A stretch of DNA of 28,811 bases from JALZAA01 sp046727755 (GTDB taxonomy: Bacteria > Actinomycetota > Acidimicrobiia > IMCC26256 > JACDBD01): NCBI GenBank assembly GCA_046727755.1, contig JBKPDG010000207.1:1-28811 (forward strand), written 5' to 3'. The notes beneath the pieces were generated by a model that saw only the letters and a list, made by a program, of their open reading frames with translations, was not told the origin of the DNA and did no database searches. Shown here piece by piece: positions 6,926 through 14,700 of the stretch. The translations under genes and the position numbers were made by a program. Within the stretch, counting starts at the first letter, position 1. Every line of letters begins with the position of its first letter.

Positions 6926-7843
6926 TTGGGCGACATCCGCTTGGGCATCGTGTCGGTCAAGACGCTCGACGAGCGCGCGCGCGACACGATCGCGGCCGCA
7001 GCCGACGCGGGGCTCGACCACGTCGGCAGCATCGACCACGTGTGCTTCCGCGGCGGTAAAGGCATCGACGGGTTGATCACGGCGGCGGCGCTCGCCGGCA
7101 TCCATCCCGACATCGGCCTGTACGTCGGCGTCTACCAGTTGCCGCTCCGCCATCCGGTCCTCGTGGCCCGGCAGCTTTCGACACTCGCGCACTTCGCGCC
7201 TGGTCGGCTCACCTTCGGAGTGGGCGTCGCCGGCGAAGACCCGCACGAGTTCGAGAGCTGCGGCATCGACGTGCATACGCGCGGGCGCCGGGCGGACGAG
7301 TCGCTCGCGTTGCTGCGGCGCCTGCTGACCGGCGAGTCGGTCAGTTTCGACGGAGAGTTCTTCCAGCTGCGCGACACGCGCATCCTGCCGGTCCCCCATC
7401 CGCCGGTCCCGTTCATCGTCGGCGGCCGGTCCGACGCGTCGATGCGGCGCGCCGGGAGGCTCGGCGACGGCTGGATCGGCGCGTTCAACTCCGCCCGCCG
7501 CTTCGGGGAGGCAGTCAACCTCGTCGCCGAGCATGCCGATCGCGCCGGGCGCGGCTCGGTCGGATGGCAGCACGCCATGGAGATCTGGTGTGGCTTCGAC
7601 GCCGACGTCGACTCCGCACGCGCTCGGCTGGCGGATGCGATGCAACGCTTCTACGGGCTGCCGTACGCGTCATTCGAGCGGTACTGCCCGGCAGGGCGGC
7701 CCGAGCACGTGAGCGAGCACTTCGCTCCGTACCTCGAGGCAGGCTGCCAGACCTTCAATCTCATCCCGGTCGCGGCGTCCGTCGAGGAAGCCATCGACGG
7801 GGCCGTCCAAGTCAAGCAGTCGCTCGTCGGCACCAGCGCGTGA
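6926..7843 (+). CDS. LLM-class (luciferase-like) flavin/F420-dependent oxidoreductase
   Basis: A 305-residue TIM-barrel oxidoreductase of the bacterial luciferase superfamily, which uses FMN or F420 to oxidise or monooxygenate small molecules. Visible family marks are the first strand IRLGIVSVKT, GLDHVGSIDHV, the LPLRHPVLVARQLSTLAHFAPGRLTFGVGVAGEDPHEFESCGID block and PVPFIVGGRSDASMRRAGRLGDGWIGAFNS. The start is TTG 6926 with GGAG four bases upstream; no better codon is near. It follows egtD by 117 bases with a possible operator between them, so it may have its own promoter. It ends 25 bases before the FabH-like gene and is likely co-transcribed with it. Cofactor and substrate cannot be read from the sequence. 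Confidence 0.88.
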   Translation: MGDIRLGIVSVKTLDERARDTIAAAADAGLDHVGSIDHVCFRGGKGIDGLITAAALAGIHPDIGLYVGVYQLPLRHPVLVARQLSTLAHFAPGRLTFGVGVAGEDPHEFESCGIDVHTRGRRADESLALLRRLLTGESVSFDGEFFQLRDTRILPVPHPPVPFIVGGRSDASMRRAGRLGDGWIGAFNSARRFGEAVNLVAEHADRAGRGSVGWQHAMEIWCGFDADVDSARARLADAMQRFYGLPYASFERYCPAGRPEHVSEHFAPYLEAGCQTFNLIPVAASVEEAIDGAVQVKQSLVGTSA

Positions 7844-7868
7844 GCACCGAAAACCCAAAGGAAGGCGC

Positions 7869-8861
7869 ATGGCAGCCCGCATGACACCGTTCCGATTCGC
7901 CGGCTGGGGAGCTGACGTGCCGCCCACGGTCATCGGCAACGCAGTGCTCGAAGAGCGCTTCGGTGTCGACGAGGGATGGATCGTCGAGAAGACCGGCATC
8001 CGTGAGCGACGCATCGCGGCGCCGCACGAATCCACCGCGTCGCTGGCCACGAACGCGGCTCGCGCCGCGCTGGAGTCCGCGAAGCTTGCCCCCCGGGACA
8101 TCGATGTCATCGCGCTGGCGACGACGACACCGGAGCAGTCCATCCCCCACACCGCGGCATTCGTCGGCGGCGAGCTCGACATGAGGTGCGCGTCGTTCGA
8201 CCTCAACACCGCGTGCTCGGGGTTCGTCTACGGGCTGGTGATGACGGGGCCGCTGCTGAACTCGGGGCCGTTCGACAACGCCTTACTCATCGGGGCCGAG
8301 ACGTTCTCGCGGGTCCTCAATCCCGACGACCGCGCGACCTCGGTCATCTTCGGTGACGGCGCCGGGGCGGTCGTCGTGACCCGCGACGCCGACGTCGACA
8401 GTGGCGTCCTGGCCTCCGACCTGGGCTGCGAGGGCGCGCTCACGAATCTCGTCGGCATCCGCGCCGGCGGGAGTCGCCAGCCCTCGACGCCGGAGCTGGT
8501 GGCGAACCGCGACCACACATTGCACATGCAAGGGCGCGCGATCTTCGAGTTCGCGGTGCGCACGCTCGTCCAGTCGATCGACGCCACCCTGGCGCGCGCG
8601 TCCGTCGACCTAGCGGACGTCAAGTGGTTCGTCCCGCACCAGGCCAATCTCCGGATCATCGAAGCGGTGGGCGAGAAGCTCCACATGGATCCCGATCGCG
8701 TCGTCCGCAACATCGAACGCTTCGGGAACACCGGCGCGGCGTCGATCGCGATCGGCATCGTCGAGGCGGCGGAGGACGGACGGATCCAGCGCGGCGACCT
8801 CGTCCTGGTGTCGAGCGTCGGCGCCGGTATGACCTGGGGCAGCGCGCTCATCCGCTGGTAG
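7869..8861 (+). CDS. Beta-ketoacyl-ACP synthase III (FabH-like)
   Basis: A 330-residue thiolase-fold condensing enzyme. FabH joins a starter acyl-CoA to malonyl-ACP at the start of fatty acid synthesis. The catalytic triad is intact: Cys116 (NTACSGF), His257 (VPHQANLRI) and Asn287 (FGNTGAASI). The N-terminal GIRERRIAAPHESTASLA and the VIFGDGAGAVVV strand are also typical. ATG 7869 has AAGGAAGG upstream at 7858-7865. It sits downstream of an LLM oxidoreductase and away from any fab operon, so it may be a secondary FabH for special starters or a related acyl-condensing enzyme, not the housekeeping copy. A GC hairpin follows the stop. Confidence 0.9.
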   Translation: MAARMTPFRFAGWGADVPPTVIGNAVLEERFGVDEGWIVEKTGIRERRIAAPHESTASLATNAARAALESAKLAPRDIDVIALATTTPEQSIPHTAAFVGGELDMRCASFDLNTACSGFVYGLVMTGPLLNSGPFDNALLIGAETFSRVLNPDDRATSVIFGDGAGAVVVTRDADVDSGVLASDLGCEGALTNLVGIRAGGSRQPSTPELVANRDHTLHMQGRAIFEFAVRTLVQSIDATLARASVDLADVKWFVPHQANLRIIEAVGEKLHMDPDRVVRNIERFGNTGAASIAIGIVEAAEDGRIQRGDLVLVSSVGAGMTWGSALIRW

Positions 8862-8885
8862 CACCCGCGGCCAACGCCCGAGGGC

Positions 8886-8906
8886 GCGCTCGGCGCCGCC
8901 GAGCGC
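8886..8906 (+). terminator. Strong GC hairpin after the FabH-like gene
   Basis: GCGCTCGGC-GCC-GCCGAGCGC is a perfect 9-bp stem with a 3-base loop, 24 bases after the FabH-like stop. It has no T-run. It would insulate the LLM/FabH transcript from the suf operon that starts just downstream. Confidence 0.5.
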
Positions 8907-8921
8907 CCCGAACCGGCCTGA

Positions 8922-8951
8922 GGATTTTCACTACGTCCGTAGTGTTATTAC
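8922..8951 (+). promoter_or_regulatory. suf operator/promoter A upstream of sufC-sufS-sufU
   Basis: GGATTTTCACTACGTC followed by CGTAGTG contains the perfect inverted repeat CACTACG-TC-CGTAGTG at 8929-8944. A -35-like TTTTCA at 8925-8930 and a -10-like TATTAC at 8946-8951 flank it, so a bound repressor would block RNA polymerase. The -10 lies only 9 bases before ATG 8961, so the mRNA would be nearly leaderless. Twenty of 22 bases (8922-8943) recur upstream of sufB at 22487-22508, pointing to shared control, probably by a SufR-type iron-sulfur regulator. Confidence 0.65.
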
Positions 8952-8960
8952 AATCGGCGC

Positions 8961-9742
<782 letters not shown>

Positions 9743-9746
<4 letters not shown>

Positions 9747-10981
9747 CCGACGTCCTCGACGTCGGCCGCATCAAGGCCGACTTCCCGATCTTCGAGCGCG
9801 AGGTCAACGGCAAGCCGTTGGTGTACCTCGACTCGGCGTCGTCGTCGCAGAAGCCGCGCTCGGTGCTCGACGCCATGGAGCGTCACCACCGTCATCACTA
9901 CGCCAACGTGCACCGCGGCATCTACACGATCGCCGAGGAGTCGACGGCCGCGTACGAAGGCGCTCGGGCGAAGGTCGCCAAGCTGCTCAACGCCCGGGCC
10001 ACGAGCGAGATCGTGTTCACGAAGAACATCACCGAGGCGATGAACCTCGTGGCGTACTCGTGGGCCCGGAAGAACCTCGGGCCCGGCGACCCGGTGGTGA
10101 TCACGGCGATGGAGCACCACGCCAACGTCGTGCCGTGGCACATCCTCGTCGAGGAGCGGGGCATCGAGCTGCGCTGGATCCCCATCACCGACGACTTCCA
10201 GCTCGATCTCTCCGACCTCGACGGCTTACTCGACGGCGCCAAGCTCCTGTCGGTCACGGCCATGTCAAACGTGCTCGGGACGCTCAACGACATCCGGCTG
10301 CTGTCGGATGCCGCGCACGCGGCGGGCGCGCTGGTGAACGTCGACGCCGCCCAAGCCGTCCCCCACCTGCCGGTCGACGTGCAGGCCTGGGATGCCGACT
10401 TCGTCGGCTTCACCGGCCACAAGATGCTCGGTCCGACGGGCATCGGCGGGCTGTGGGCGCGCGCCGAGTTGCTCGAGGCGATGCCGCCGTTCCTCGGTGG
10501 CGGCGAGATGATCACCGACGTGCGCTTCGACGGCTTCGAGCCCAACGAGGTGCCGTGGAAGTTCGAGGCCGGCACCATGCCGTTCGTCGAGGCGAGCGGC
10601 CTCTCCGCCGCCATCGACTACCTGTCGGCGCTGGGCATCGACGCCGTCCGCGCCCACGAGAAGCAGCTCACCGACTACACGCTGCAAGCACTCGACGAGC
10701 GCTTCGAGGGCCGGCTGCACATCCACGGCCCCCGCGACGTCGAGCGGCGCGGCGGCGCAATCTCGTTCGCCTTTGACCGCATCCACGCCCACGACGTCGC
10801 CCAGGTGCTCGACGAGGACGGCGTGTGCGTGCGGGCGTCGCACCACTGCGCGAAGCCGCTGATGCGGGTGCTCGGCGTTCCCGCGACCACCCGCGCCTCG
10901 CTGTACGTGTACAACGATGAGTCCGACGTCGACACGCTCGTGGAGTCGTTGGCGAAGGCCGAGAAGTTCTTCGCCATCTGA
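9743..10981 (+). CDS. sufS: Cysteine desulfurase SufS
   Basis: A 412-residue PLP enzyme that takes sulfur from cysteine and passes it to SufU for Fe-S cluster assembly. It is a group II (SufS/CsdA) desulfurase. It begins with DFPIFEREVNGKPLVYLDSASSSQKPRSVLDAM, has ANVHRGIYTIAEEST, the PLP-binding Lys227 in FTGHKMLGPTGIGGLW, and the catalytic Cys369 in VCVRASHHCAKPLM. The His residues in the MEHHANVVPWH stretch bind PLP. Its ATG overlaps the sufC stop (ATGA), so translation is coupled. Length and motifs are normal. The enzyme also resembles the lyase fold of EgtE, absent here, but all SufS marks are present and no EgtE role is implied. Confidence 0.95.
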
Positions 10982-10995
10982 GAACGGAGTCACTG

Positions 10996-11487
10996 ATGCC
11001 CGGCCTCGAAGACCTCTACCGAGAGATCATCCTCGACCACTACCGCTCGCCGCGGAACCGCGGCGAGCTGTCGGTGCCGCCCGCCACCAAGGCCGAAGGG
11101 TTCAACCCTTTGTGCGGTGACGAGGTCGTCCTGTACCTCGACATTGACCCCGGCACCGACTCCGTACGCGACGTGAAGATCGACGGTCAGGGCTGCTCGA
11201 TCAGTCAGGCGTCGACGTCGATGATGAGCGCGGCCGTGAAGGGCAAGCCGGTCGACGAGGCGCGCAAGCTCATCCGTGCCTTCAAGGCGCTGATGTCGAT
11301 CCACGAGTCGAAGCTCGAGGGTGAGAGCGACGGCTCCGACCTCACCACCGAGCTCGAGGGCGTGCGCCTCGGCGACCTCGAGGCGCTCCAGGGCGTGGTG
11401 AAGTTCCCGGTGCGCATCAAGTGCGCCACCCTCGCCTGGAACACCCTCCAACAGGGCCTCGACGAACGCGAACCTGTCGACGCCTAG
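10996..11487 (+). CDS. sufU: Zinc-dependent sulfurtransferase SufU
   Basis: A 163-residue IscU-like protein. SufU accepts persulfide from SufS by zinc-ligand exchange and hands sulfur to the SufBCD scaffold. The three Cys are at 40 (NPLCGDEV, with Asp42), 67 (GQGCSISQAS) and 143 (VRIKCATLAW). The insert of about 20 residues between the second and third Cys (ESKLEGESDGSDLTTELEGVRLGDL) is what separates SufU from IscU. It begins 14 bases after sufS with GGAG upstream, so it is the third gene of the operon. No sufT follows; the next gene is on the opposite strand. Confidence 0.94.
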   Translation: MPGLEDLYREIILDHYRSPRNRGELSVPPATKAEGFNPLCGDEVVLYLDIDPGTDSVRDVKIDGQGCSISQASTSMMSAAVKGKPVDEARKLIRAFKALMSIHESKLEGESDGSDLTTELEGVRLGDLEALQGVVKFPVRIKCATLAWNTLQQGLDEREPVDA

Positions 11488-11497
11488 CGGGGTGGTG

Positions 11498-11515
11498 CTG
11501 ACCCGACCGGGTCAG
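11498..11515. terminator. Hairpin between convergent sufU and thioredoxin-like gene
   Basis: CTGACCC-GACC-GGGTCAG is a perfect 7-bp stem with a 4-base loop, in the 42-base gap between two convergent genes. It could terminate transcription from both sides. No T-tract. Confidence 0.5.
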
Positions 11516-11529
11516 GCGTTGCGGCTGTT

Positions 11530-11982
11530 TCAGCCGGGGCGGAACGGGGGAAGGCCGTCGCCGTCCTCGGACACGGGTGTGCCGCCGGCGGCGACGGCGA
11601 ACCGGTTCCACTCGTCACGGTCCCAGGAGACCACGGCGTCGCGCACCGTGCCGTCGTCGACGAGGAACAGGGTGGGAACCGTGTCGATGTCGAACGCGTC
11701 CGACGCCCGATACGGAGCCGGCTCGCTCAAGGTCGTGACCTTCTGGCCGTGGCGGTCGGCGTACGACTGGATCTCCGGCGGCGGGTCCTCGCCCACCGCG
11801 ACGACACGCACCCCGGCATCGGCCAGCGCCTGCACCTTGGGTGCGGCCATCTGGCAGACCGGGCACGTGGTCTTGAAGAAGGCGAGGACGACCGGCCCCT
11901 CCCGCCACGGGTCGGTGACGGATTCGCCGGTCGCCGCGTCGGGTAGCTCCAGCGTGGGGGCGCTGTCTCCGACGGCAAGCAT
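11530..11982 (-). CDS. Thioredoxin-like (TlpA/AhpC-TSA family) redox protein
   Basis: A 150-residue thioredoxin-fold protein starting MLAVGDSAPTLELPDA, the usual opening of redoxin-family members. The redox motif is Cys40-Pro-Val-Cys43 in VLAFFKTTCPVCQMAAPKV. The cis-Pro region is DTVPTLFLVDDGTV. There is no signal peptide or membrane anchor, so it is probably cytosolic, unlike secreted TlpA/ResA. It may act as a disulfide reductase or a peroxiredoxin-like peroxidase (BCP/PrxQ type); the CxxC spacing favours a thiol-disulfide role. Located convergent to sufU; no operon partner is visible. A hairpin-forming region lies upstream at 12018-12048. Confidence 0.85.
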   Translation of the reverse strand: MLAVGDSAPTLELPDAATGESVTDPWREGPVVLAFFKTTCPVCQMAAPKVQALADAGVRVVAVGEDPPPEIQSYADRHGQKVTTLSEPAPYRASDAFDIDTVPTLFLVDDGTVRDAVVSWDRDEWNRFAVAAGGTPVSEDGDGLPPFRPG

Positions 11983-12017
11983 CGTTTCTCAGGCTATTCG
12001 GCTCGAATGCAGCTGGT

Positions 12018-12048
12018 GACCAGGGGTGACGCGGTTCACACCCCGGTC
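12018..12048. promoter_or_regulatory. Long inverted repeat in the divergent intergenic region
   Basis: GACC-A-GGGGTG (12018-12028) pairs with CACCCC-GGTC (12039-12048): ten base pairs with one bulged A and a ten-base loop. It sits between the thioredoxin-like gene (start 11982, minus strand) and the 59-residue ORF (start 12124, plus strand). It may be an operator or a leader hairpin; nothing decides between these. Confidence 0.35.
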
Positions 12049-12123
12049 ATAAACGTGACACGGGCATGGAACGCGGACCGACTACGTTGATCATCTGGAA
12101 GGCCGACCCGGGAAGGGGCTGAG

Positions 12124-12303
12124 ATGAGCCAGGCGCTGGTGACGATGATCGACACCGCACTCGAGCAGTACCGGAGCCGCGACCTCGTCTCGGCGGCGGA
12201 GGTCGTCGACTTCCTGCTCGATCTGCGCTTGGCCGCGATCAACCCCGACGCCGACCCCCTCGAGCAGTTGCTCGAGCAGGAGTCAACACACGCCGGGAAC
12301 TGA
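12124..12303 (+). CDS. 59-residue hypothetical protein
   Basis: ATG 12124 to TGA 12301-12303 encodes 59 residues, starting MSQALVTMIDTALEQYRSRD and continuing LVSAAEVVDFLLDLRLAA. AAGGGG at 12112-12117 gives a usable ribosome binding site. Amphipathic helical pattern, many acidic residues near the end (DADPLEQLLEQE), no Cys, no membrane segment. I do not recognise a family. The coding pattern (G/C-rich third positions) and the ribosome binding site support a real gene. The next gene, an L,D-transpeptidase, begins 61 bases later on the same strand and may share its transcript. Function unknown; it could be a small regulatory or adaptor helix. Confidence 0.6.
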   Translation: MSQALVTMIDTALEQYRSRDLVSAAEVVDFLLDLRLAAINPDADPLEQLLEQESTHAGN

Positions 12304-12364
12304 GCCCGCGCGGGGCGGGGGCGGCGTCCGCTTCGCCGCCGCCGGTCGGTAGTGTTCGGAACTG

Positions 12365-13186
12365 ATGGCAGGGAAATCCCCTCGCTCTGCTCGCGTGGCG
12401 CGGCGCGCGCATCGCACCCGGATGCGGGCAGCAATTGCAGCCGCCGTCGTCGCCGTGCTCGCCGTCGGCGGAGTGGCGGGTTGGGCCCTGCTGCGCGACG
12501 ACGCCACCGCAACACCCGAGAAGCGCGCGGCGCCCACTACGACGACGACGACCGCGCCGGCGCTTCCGCCGCCTCAGCCCTCAGTCACGGCGACGCAAAA
12601 GGTTCCCGAGATCACCGCGTACCACGACGCCGTCGAGACCGCAGCGCCCGTCACCAAGCTGTCGGACAGGACCGAGTACGGCCTTCCTCGTACGTTCCTC
12701 GTGACCGACCAGACGTCCCGTCCCGGCTGGCTCAATGTGCTTCTCCCGATCCGCCCCAACGGCGCCAGCGGTTGGATCAAGGCGAGTGAAGTCACGCTCG
12801 GTGCCACCGAATACGAGATCAAGATCGAGATCGCCGCGCACAAGCTCACGCTGCTGAAGCTGGGTCAGCCCGTGCTGGAGTCCGCCGTTGTCGTGGGCAC
12901 GGACAAGACGCCAACTCCTCCCGGCAGGTTCTACGTCACCGATCCGCTCGATCTGCACAGTCAACCGAACGCCGGCTACGGGGTGTTCGCGCTCGGTATC
13001 TCCGGCTACTCCGAGGTGCTCACATCGTTCAAGGGCGGGCCCGGGCAGCTGGCGGTGCACGGCACGAACAACCCCGACCAGGTGGGCCAGAACATCTCGA
13101 ACGGCTGCGTCCGCCTCCCGAACGACATCATCGAGCAGATCGCCGCCCAGGCCCCGCTCGGCACCCCCGTCACGATCGTCGCCTGA
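12365..13186 (+). CDS. L,D-transpeptidase (YkuD domain) with N-terminal membrane anchor
   Basis: A 273-residue exported enzyme that makes 3-3 crosslinks in peptidoglycan or attaches proteins to it. The N-terminus is basic (RSARVARRAHRTRMR), followed by a hydrophobic segment at about 21-43 and a Thr/Pro-rich linker (TTTTTTAPALPPPQP). The middle (about 80-145) contains a WLNVLLPIRPNGASGWIKASEV pattern resembling an SH3-like wall-binding domain. The YkuD domain occupies the last 120 residues; the active site is His232 (VHGTNN) and Cys248 (SNGCVRL). It lacks the peptidoglycan-binding domain found in the second L,D-transpeptidase at 15987. The anchor may be uncleaved; no lipobox is present. Its stop nearly touches that of the convergent methyltransferase. 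Confidence 0.92.
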   Translation: MAGKSPRSARVARRAHRTRMRAAIAAAVVAVLAVGGVAGWALLRDDATATPEKRAAPTTTTTTAPALPPPQPSVTATQKVPEITAYHDAVETAAPVTKLSDRTEYGLPRTFLVTDQTSRPGWLNVLLPIRPNGASGWIKASEVTLGATEYEIKIEIAAHKLTLLKLGQPVLESAVVVGTDKTPTPPGRFYVTDPLDLHSQPNAGYGVFALGISGYSEVLTSFKGGPGQLAVHGTNNPDQVGQNISNGCVRLPNDIIEQIAAQAPLGTPVTIVA

Positions 13187-13194
13187 CGTCAGGC
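13181..13194. other. 14-bp palindrome spanning two convergent stop codons
   Basis: GCCTGACGTCAGGC is a perfect palindrome containing TGA of the L,D-transpeptidase gene (13184-13186) and, on the other strand, TGA of the methyltransferase gene (13191-13189). The genes are two bases apart. It may be a compact bidirectional terminator or simply follow from the two stop codons. Confidence 0.4.
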
Positions 13195-13860
13195 CGTGAC
13201 CGGCGCGCGAAGAACTGCCCACTGGTGGTGTTCGTCCGGCGCCGACACCGCCTCGATCGTCCATTCACGATTCGTCGTGAAGAACGAGACCGCGCTGGCG
13301 ACCACCGGCCACTGGTAGTCGTCGACGAAGACGATGCCGCCGGAGCGGACGAGCCGCCCGAGGTAGAAGAGGTCGACGAACACCGCTTCGAAACGATGGG
13401 TGCCGTCGACGAACGCCAGGTCGAAGCGCCGGCCCGCCTCGAGAAAGCGCGGCAGGACGATCTGCGATTCGGCGTGGTGCTCCACGAGATCGGCGACACC
13501 GGCCTCCTCGACGAACTGCAGGCCACAGTCGGCGAACCTCGTCGCCTGGTGCGGATCGATGACGACATGTCGGGCGGCCTCATCCCCATTTGCGAGCAAC
13601 GCGTCGCAGATGAACAGCGCTGACAGGCCGTAACCGAGGCCGATCTCGATCGTCCGTGTCGCGGCCTCCCGTATGACGCATGCCCGCAGCTCCTCACCTT
13701 CGGCCGGGCCGATCGCGACCGGGAACAAGGCGTGAACCGACCCGTCGGAGCGGGCGACAGCTTCGCCGTCACGAACCAATCGGTCGATCACATCACGCAA
13801 CTGTCGGAGTTGCTGACTCGGCGTTTCATTGGTCCGTGAACGTCGAATATCGCCCGTCAT
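13189..13860 (-). CDS. Class I SAM-dependent methyltransferase
   Basis: A 223-residue protein from ATG 13860. The SAM-binding loop is TIEIGLGYGLSALFICDAL, then an acidic strand end in RHVVIDPHQ, FDLAFVDGTHRFEAVFVDLFYLGRLVRSGGIVFVDDYQ and AVLRAP at the C-terminus. The order resembles the family 24/CmcI-like group of class I methyltransferases. The FVDGTHRFE and FVDDY stretches supply metal- or substrate-binding Asp residues in relatives. An upstream start at 13953 is possible but would add 31 low-information residues. Substrate is unknown. It lies only 19 bases from the end of the alpha/beta hydrolase gene on the same strand, so the two could share a transcript. Confidence 0.82.
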   Translation of the reverse strand: MTGDIRRSRTNETPSQQLRQLRDVIDRLVRDGEAVARSDGSVHALFPVAIGPAEGEELRACVIREAATRTIEIGLGYGLSALFICDALLANGDEAARHVVIDPHQATRFADCGLQFVEEAGVADLVEHHAESQIVLPRFLEAGRRFDLAFVDGTHRFEAVFVDLFYLGRLVRSGGIVFVDDYQWPVVASAVSFFTTNREWTIEAVSAPDEHHQWAVLRAPVTA

Positions 13861-13879
13861 GGACCAATGAAAGCAGGAG

Positions 13880-14695
13880 CTACGAGCGGGCGAACCCCTG
13901 CACCAGCGTGGCGAGCTCGGCGGGCTTCTCGAAGGGGAGCCAGTGGGCGGCACCGTCGATCACTTCGAGACGCGCGTTCGGGATCTCGGCCGCGAAGGTC
14001 TCGGCGTAGATCGGCGGCACCAGTCCGTCCCGGGCGCCGGCAACCACGAGCGCCGGCGAGGTGATGCGCTGGAGGCGACCGCGCAGCTTCGGGTTGTGCA
14101 GGTACGGGTCCCACCCGAGCTTCGCCGTCGCGCTGATCGCCTTCCACATCGGCAGAACCATCTCGATCGGGATCTCGACCTGGCGGCCCACGTCACCCGT
14201 GAACTCCGACATCGCGTGCATGCCCTGCGCGATCGGGTGCGACTGATCGGCGAACAGCATCTCGGCCAGCTCGGCGGGCGTGCGGCCGAACATCTCCGCC
14301 ATCGGCTCGTCGTCGAGGTGGATCCCGACCGGGTTCACGAGCACCATCTTCCCGACCCGTTCCGGGTAACGCGTCGCCAGCTCCATCGCCATCCACCCGC
14401 CGAGCGACAACCCGACCACGAGCGGGGCGTCGAGGCCCAACACCTCCCACATGTCGAGCAGATGGAAGACGGCGTCCTCCATGTCGTCGATCTGGTCGAT
14501 GCCTTCCGATTCGCCGTACCCCGGGAACACCGGCACCGTCACCGCGAACGAATCGGCCAGGTCCTCGAGCGCAGGGTTCGTCGCCTCGCCGCCGGCCGAG
14601 TGCAGATACACGAGCGGCTCGCCCGACCCCGCCCGGAAGACCTGGATCTTGCCGATGGGCGCGTCGACCCGCTCTTCGGACAGTGCCTGCGGCAT
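13880..14695 (-). CDS. Alpha/beta hydrolase
   Basis: A 271-residue alpha/beta hydrolase. The nucleophile is Ser97 in the elbow GLSLGGW, the acid is Asp223 (AGARDGLVPP) and the base is His251 (DGAAHWLPFEKP). The oxyanion loop is LHSAGGEA, and a helical cap domain lies around residues 125-195 (MFGRTPAELAEMLFADQ). Its ATG lies five bases after the stop of the LLM oxidoreductase gene, so the two form an operon. In characterised catabolic pairs of this kind an LLM monooxygenase oxygenates a substrate and a hydrolase opens the ester, lactone or C-C bond; that is inference here. The substrate is unknown. Family membership is secure. Confidence 0.9.
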   Translation of the reverse strand: MPQALSEERVDAPIGKIQVFRAGSGEPLVYLHSAGGEATNPALEDLADSFAVTVPVFPGYGESEGIDQIDDMEDAVFHLLDMWEVLGLDAPLVVGLSLGGWMAMELATRYPERVGKMVLVNPVGIHLDDEPMAEMFGRTPAELAEMLFADQSHPIAQGMHAMSEFTGDVGRQVEIPIEMVLPMWKAISATAKLGWDPYLHNPKLRGRLQRITSPALVVAGARDGLVPPIYAETFAAEIPNARLEVIDGAAHWLPFEKPAELATLVQGFARS

Positions 14696-14700
14696 GGCGG

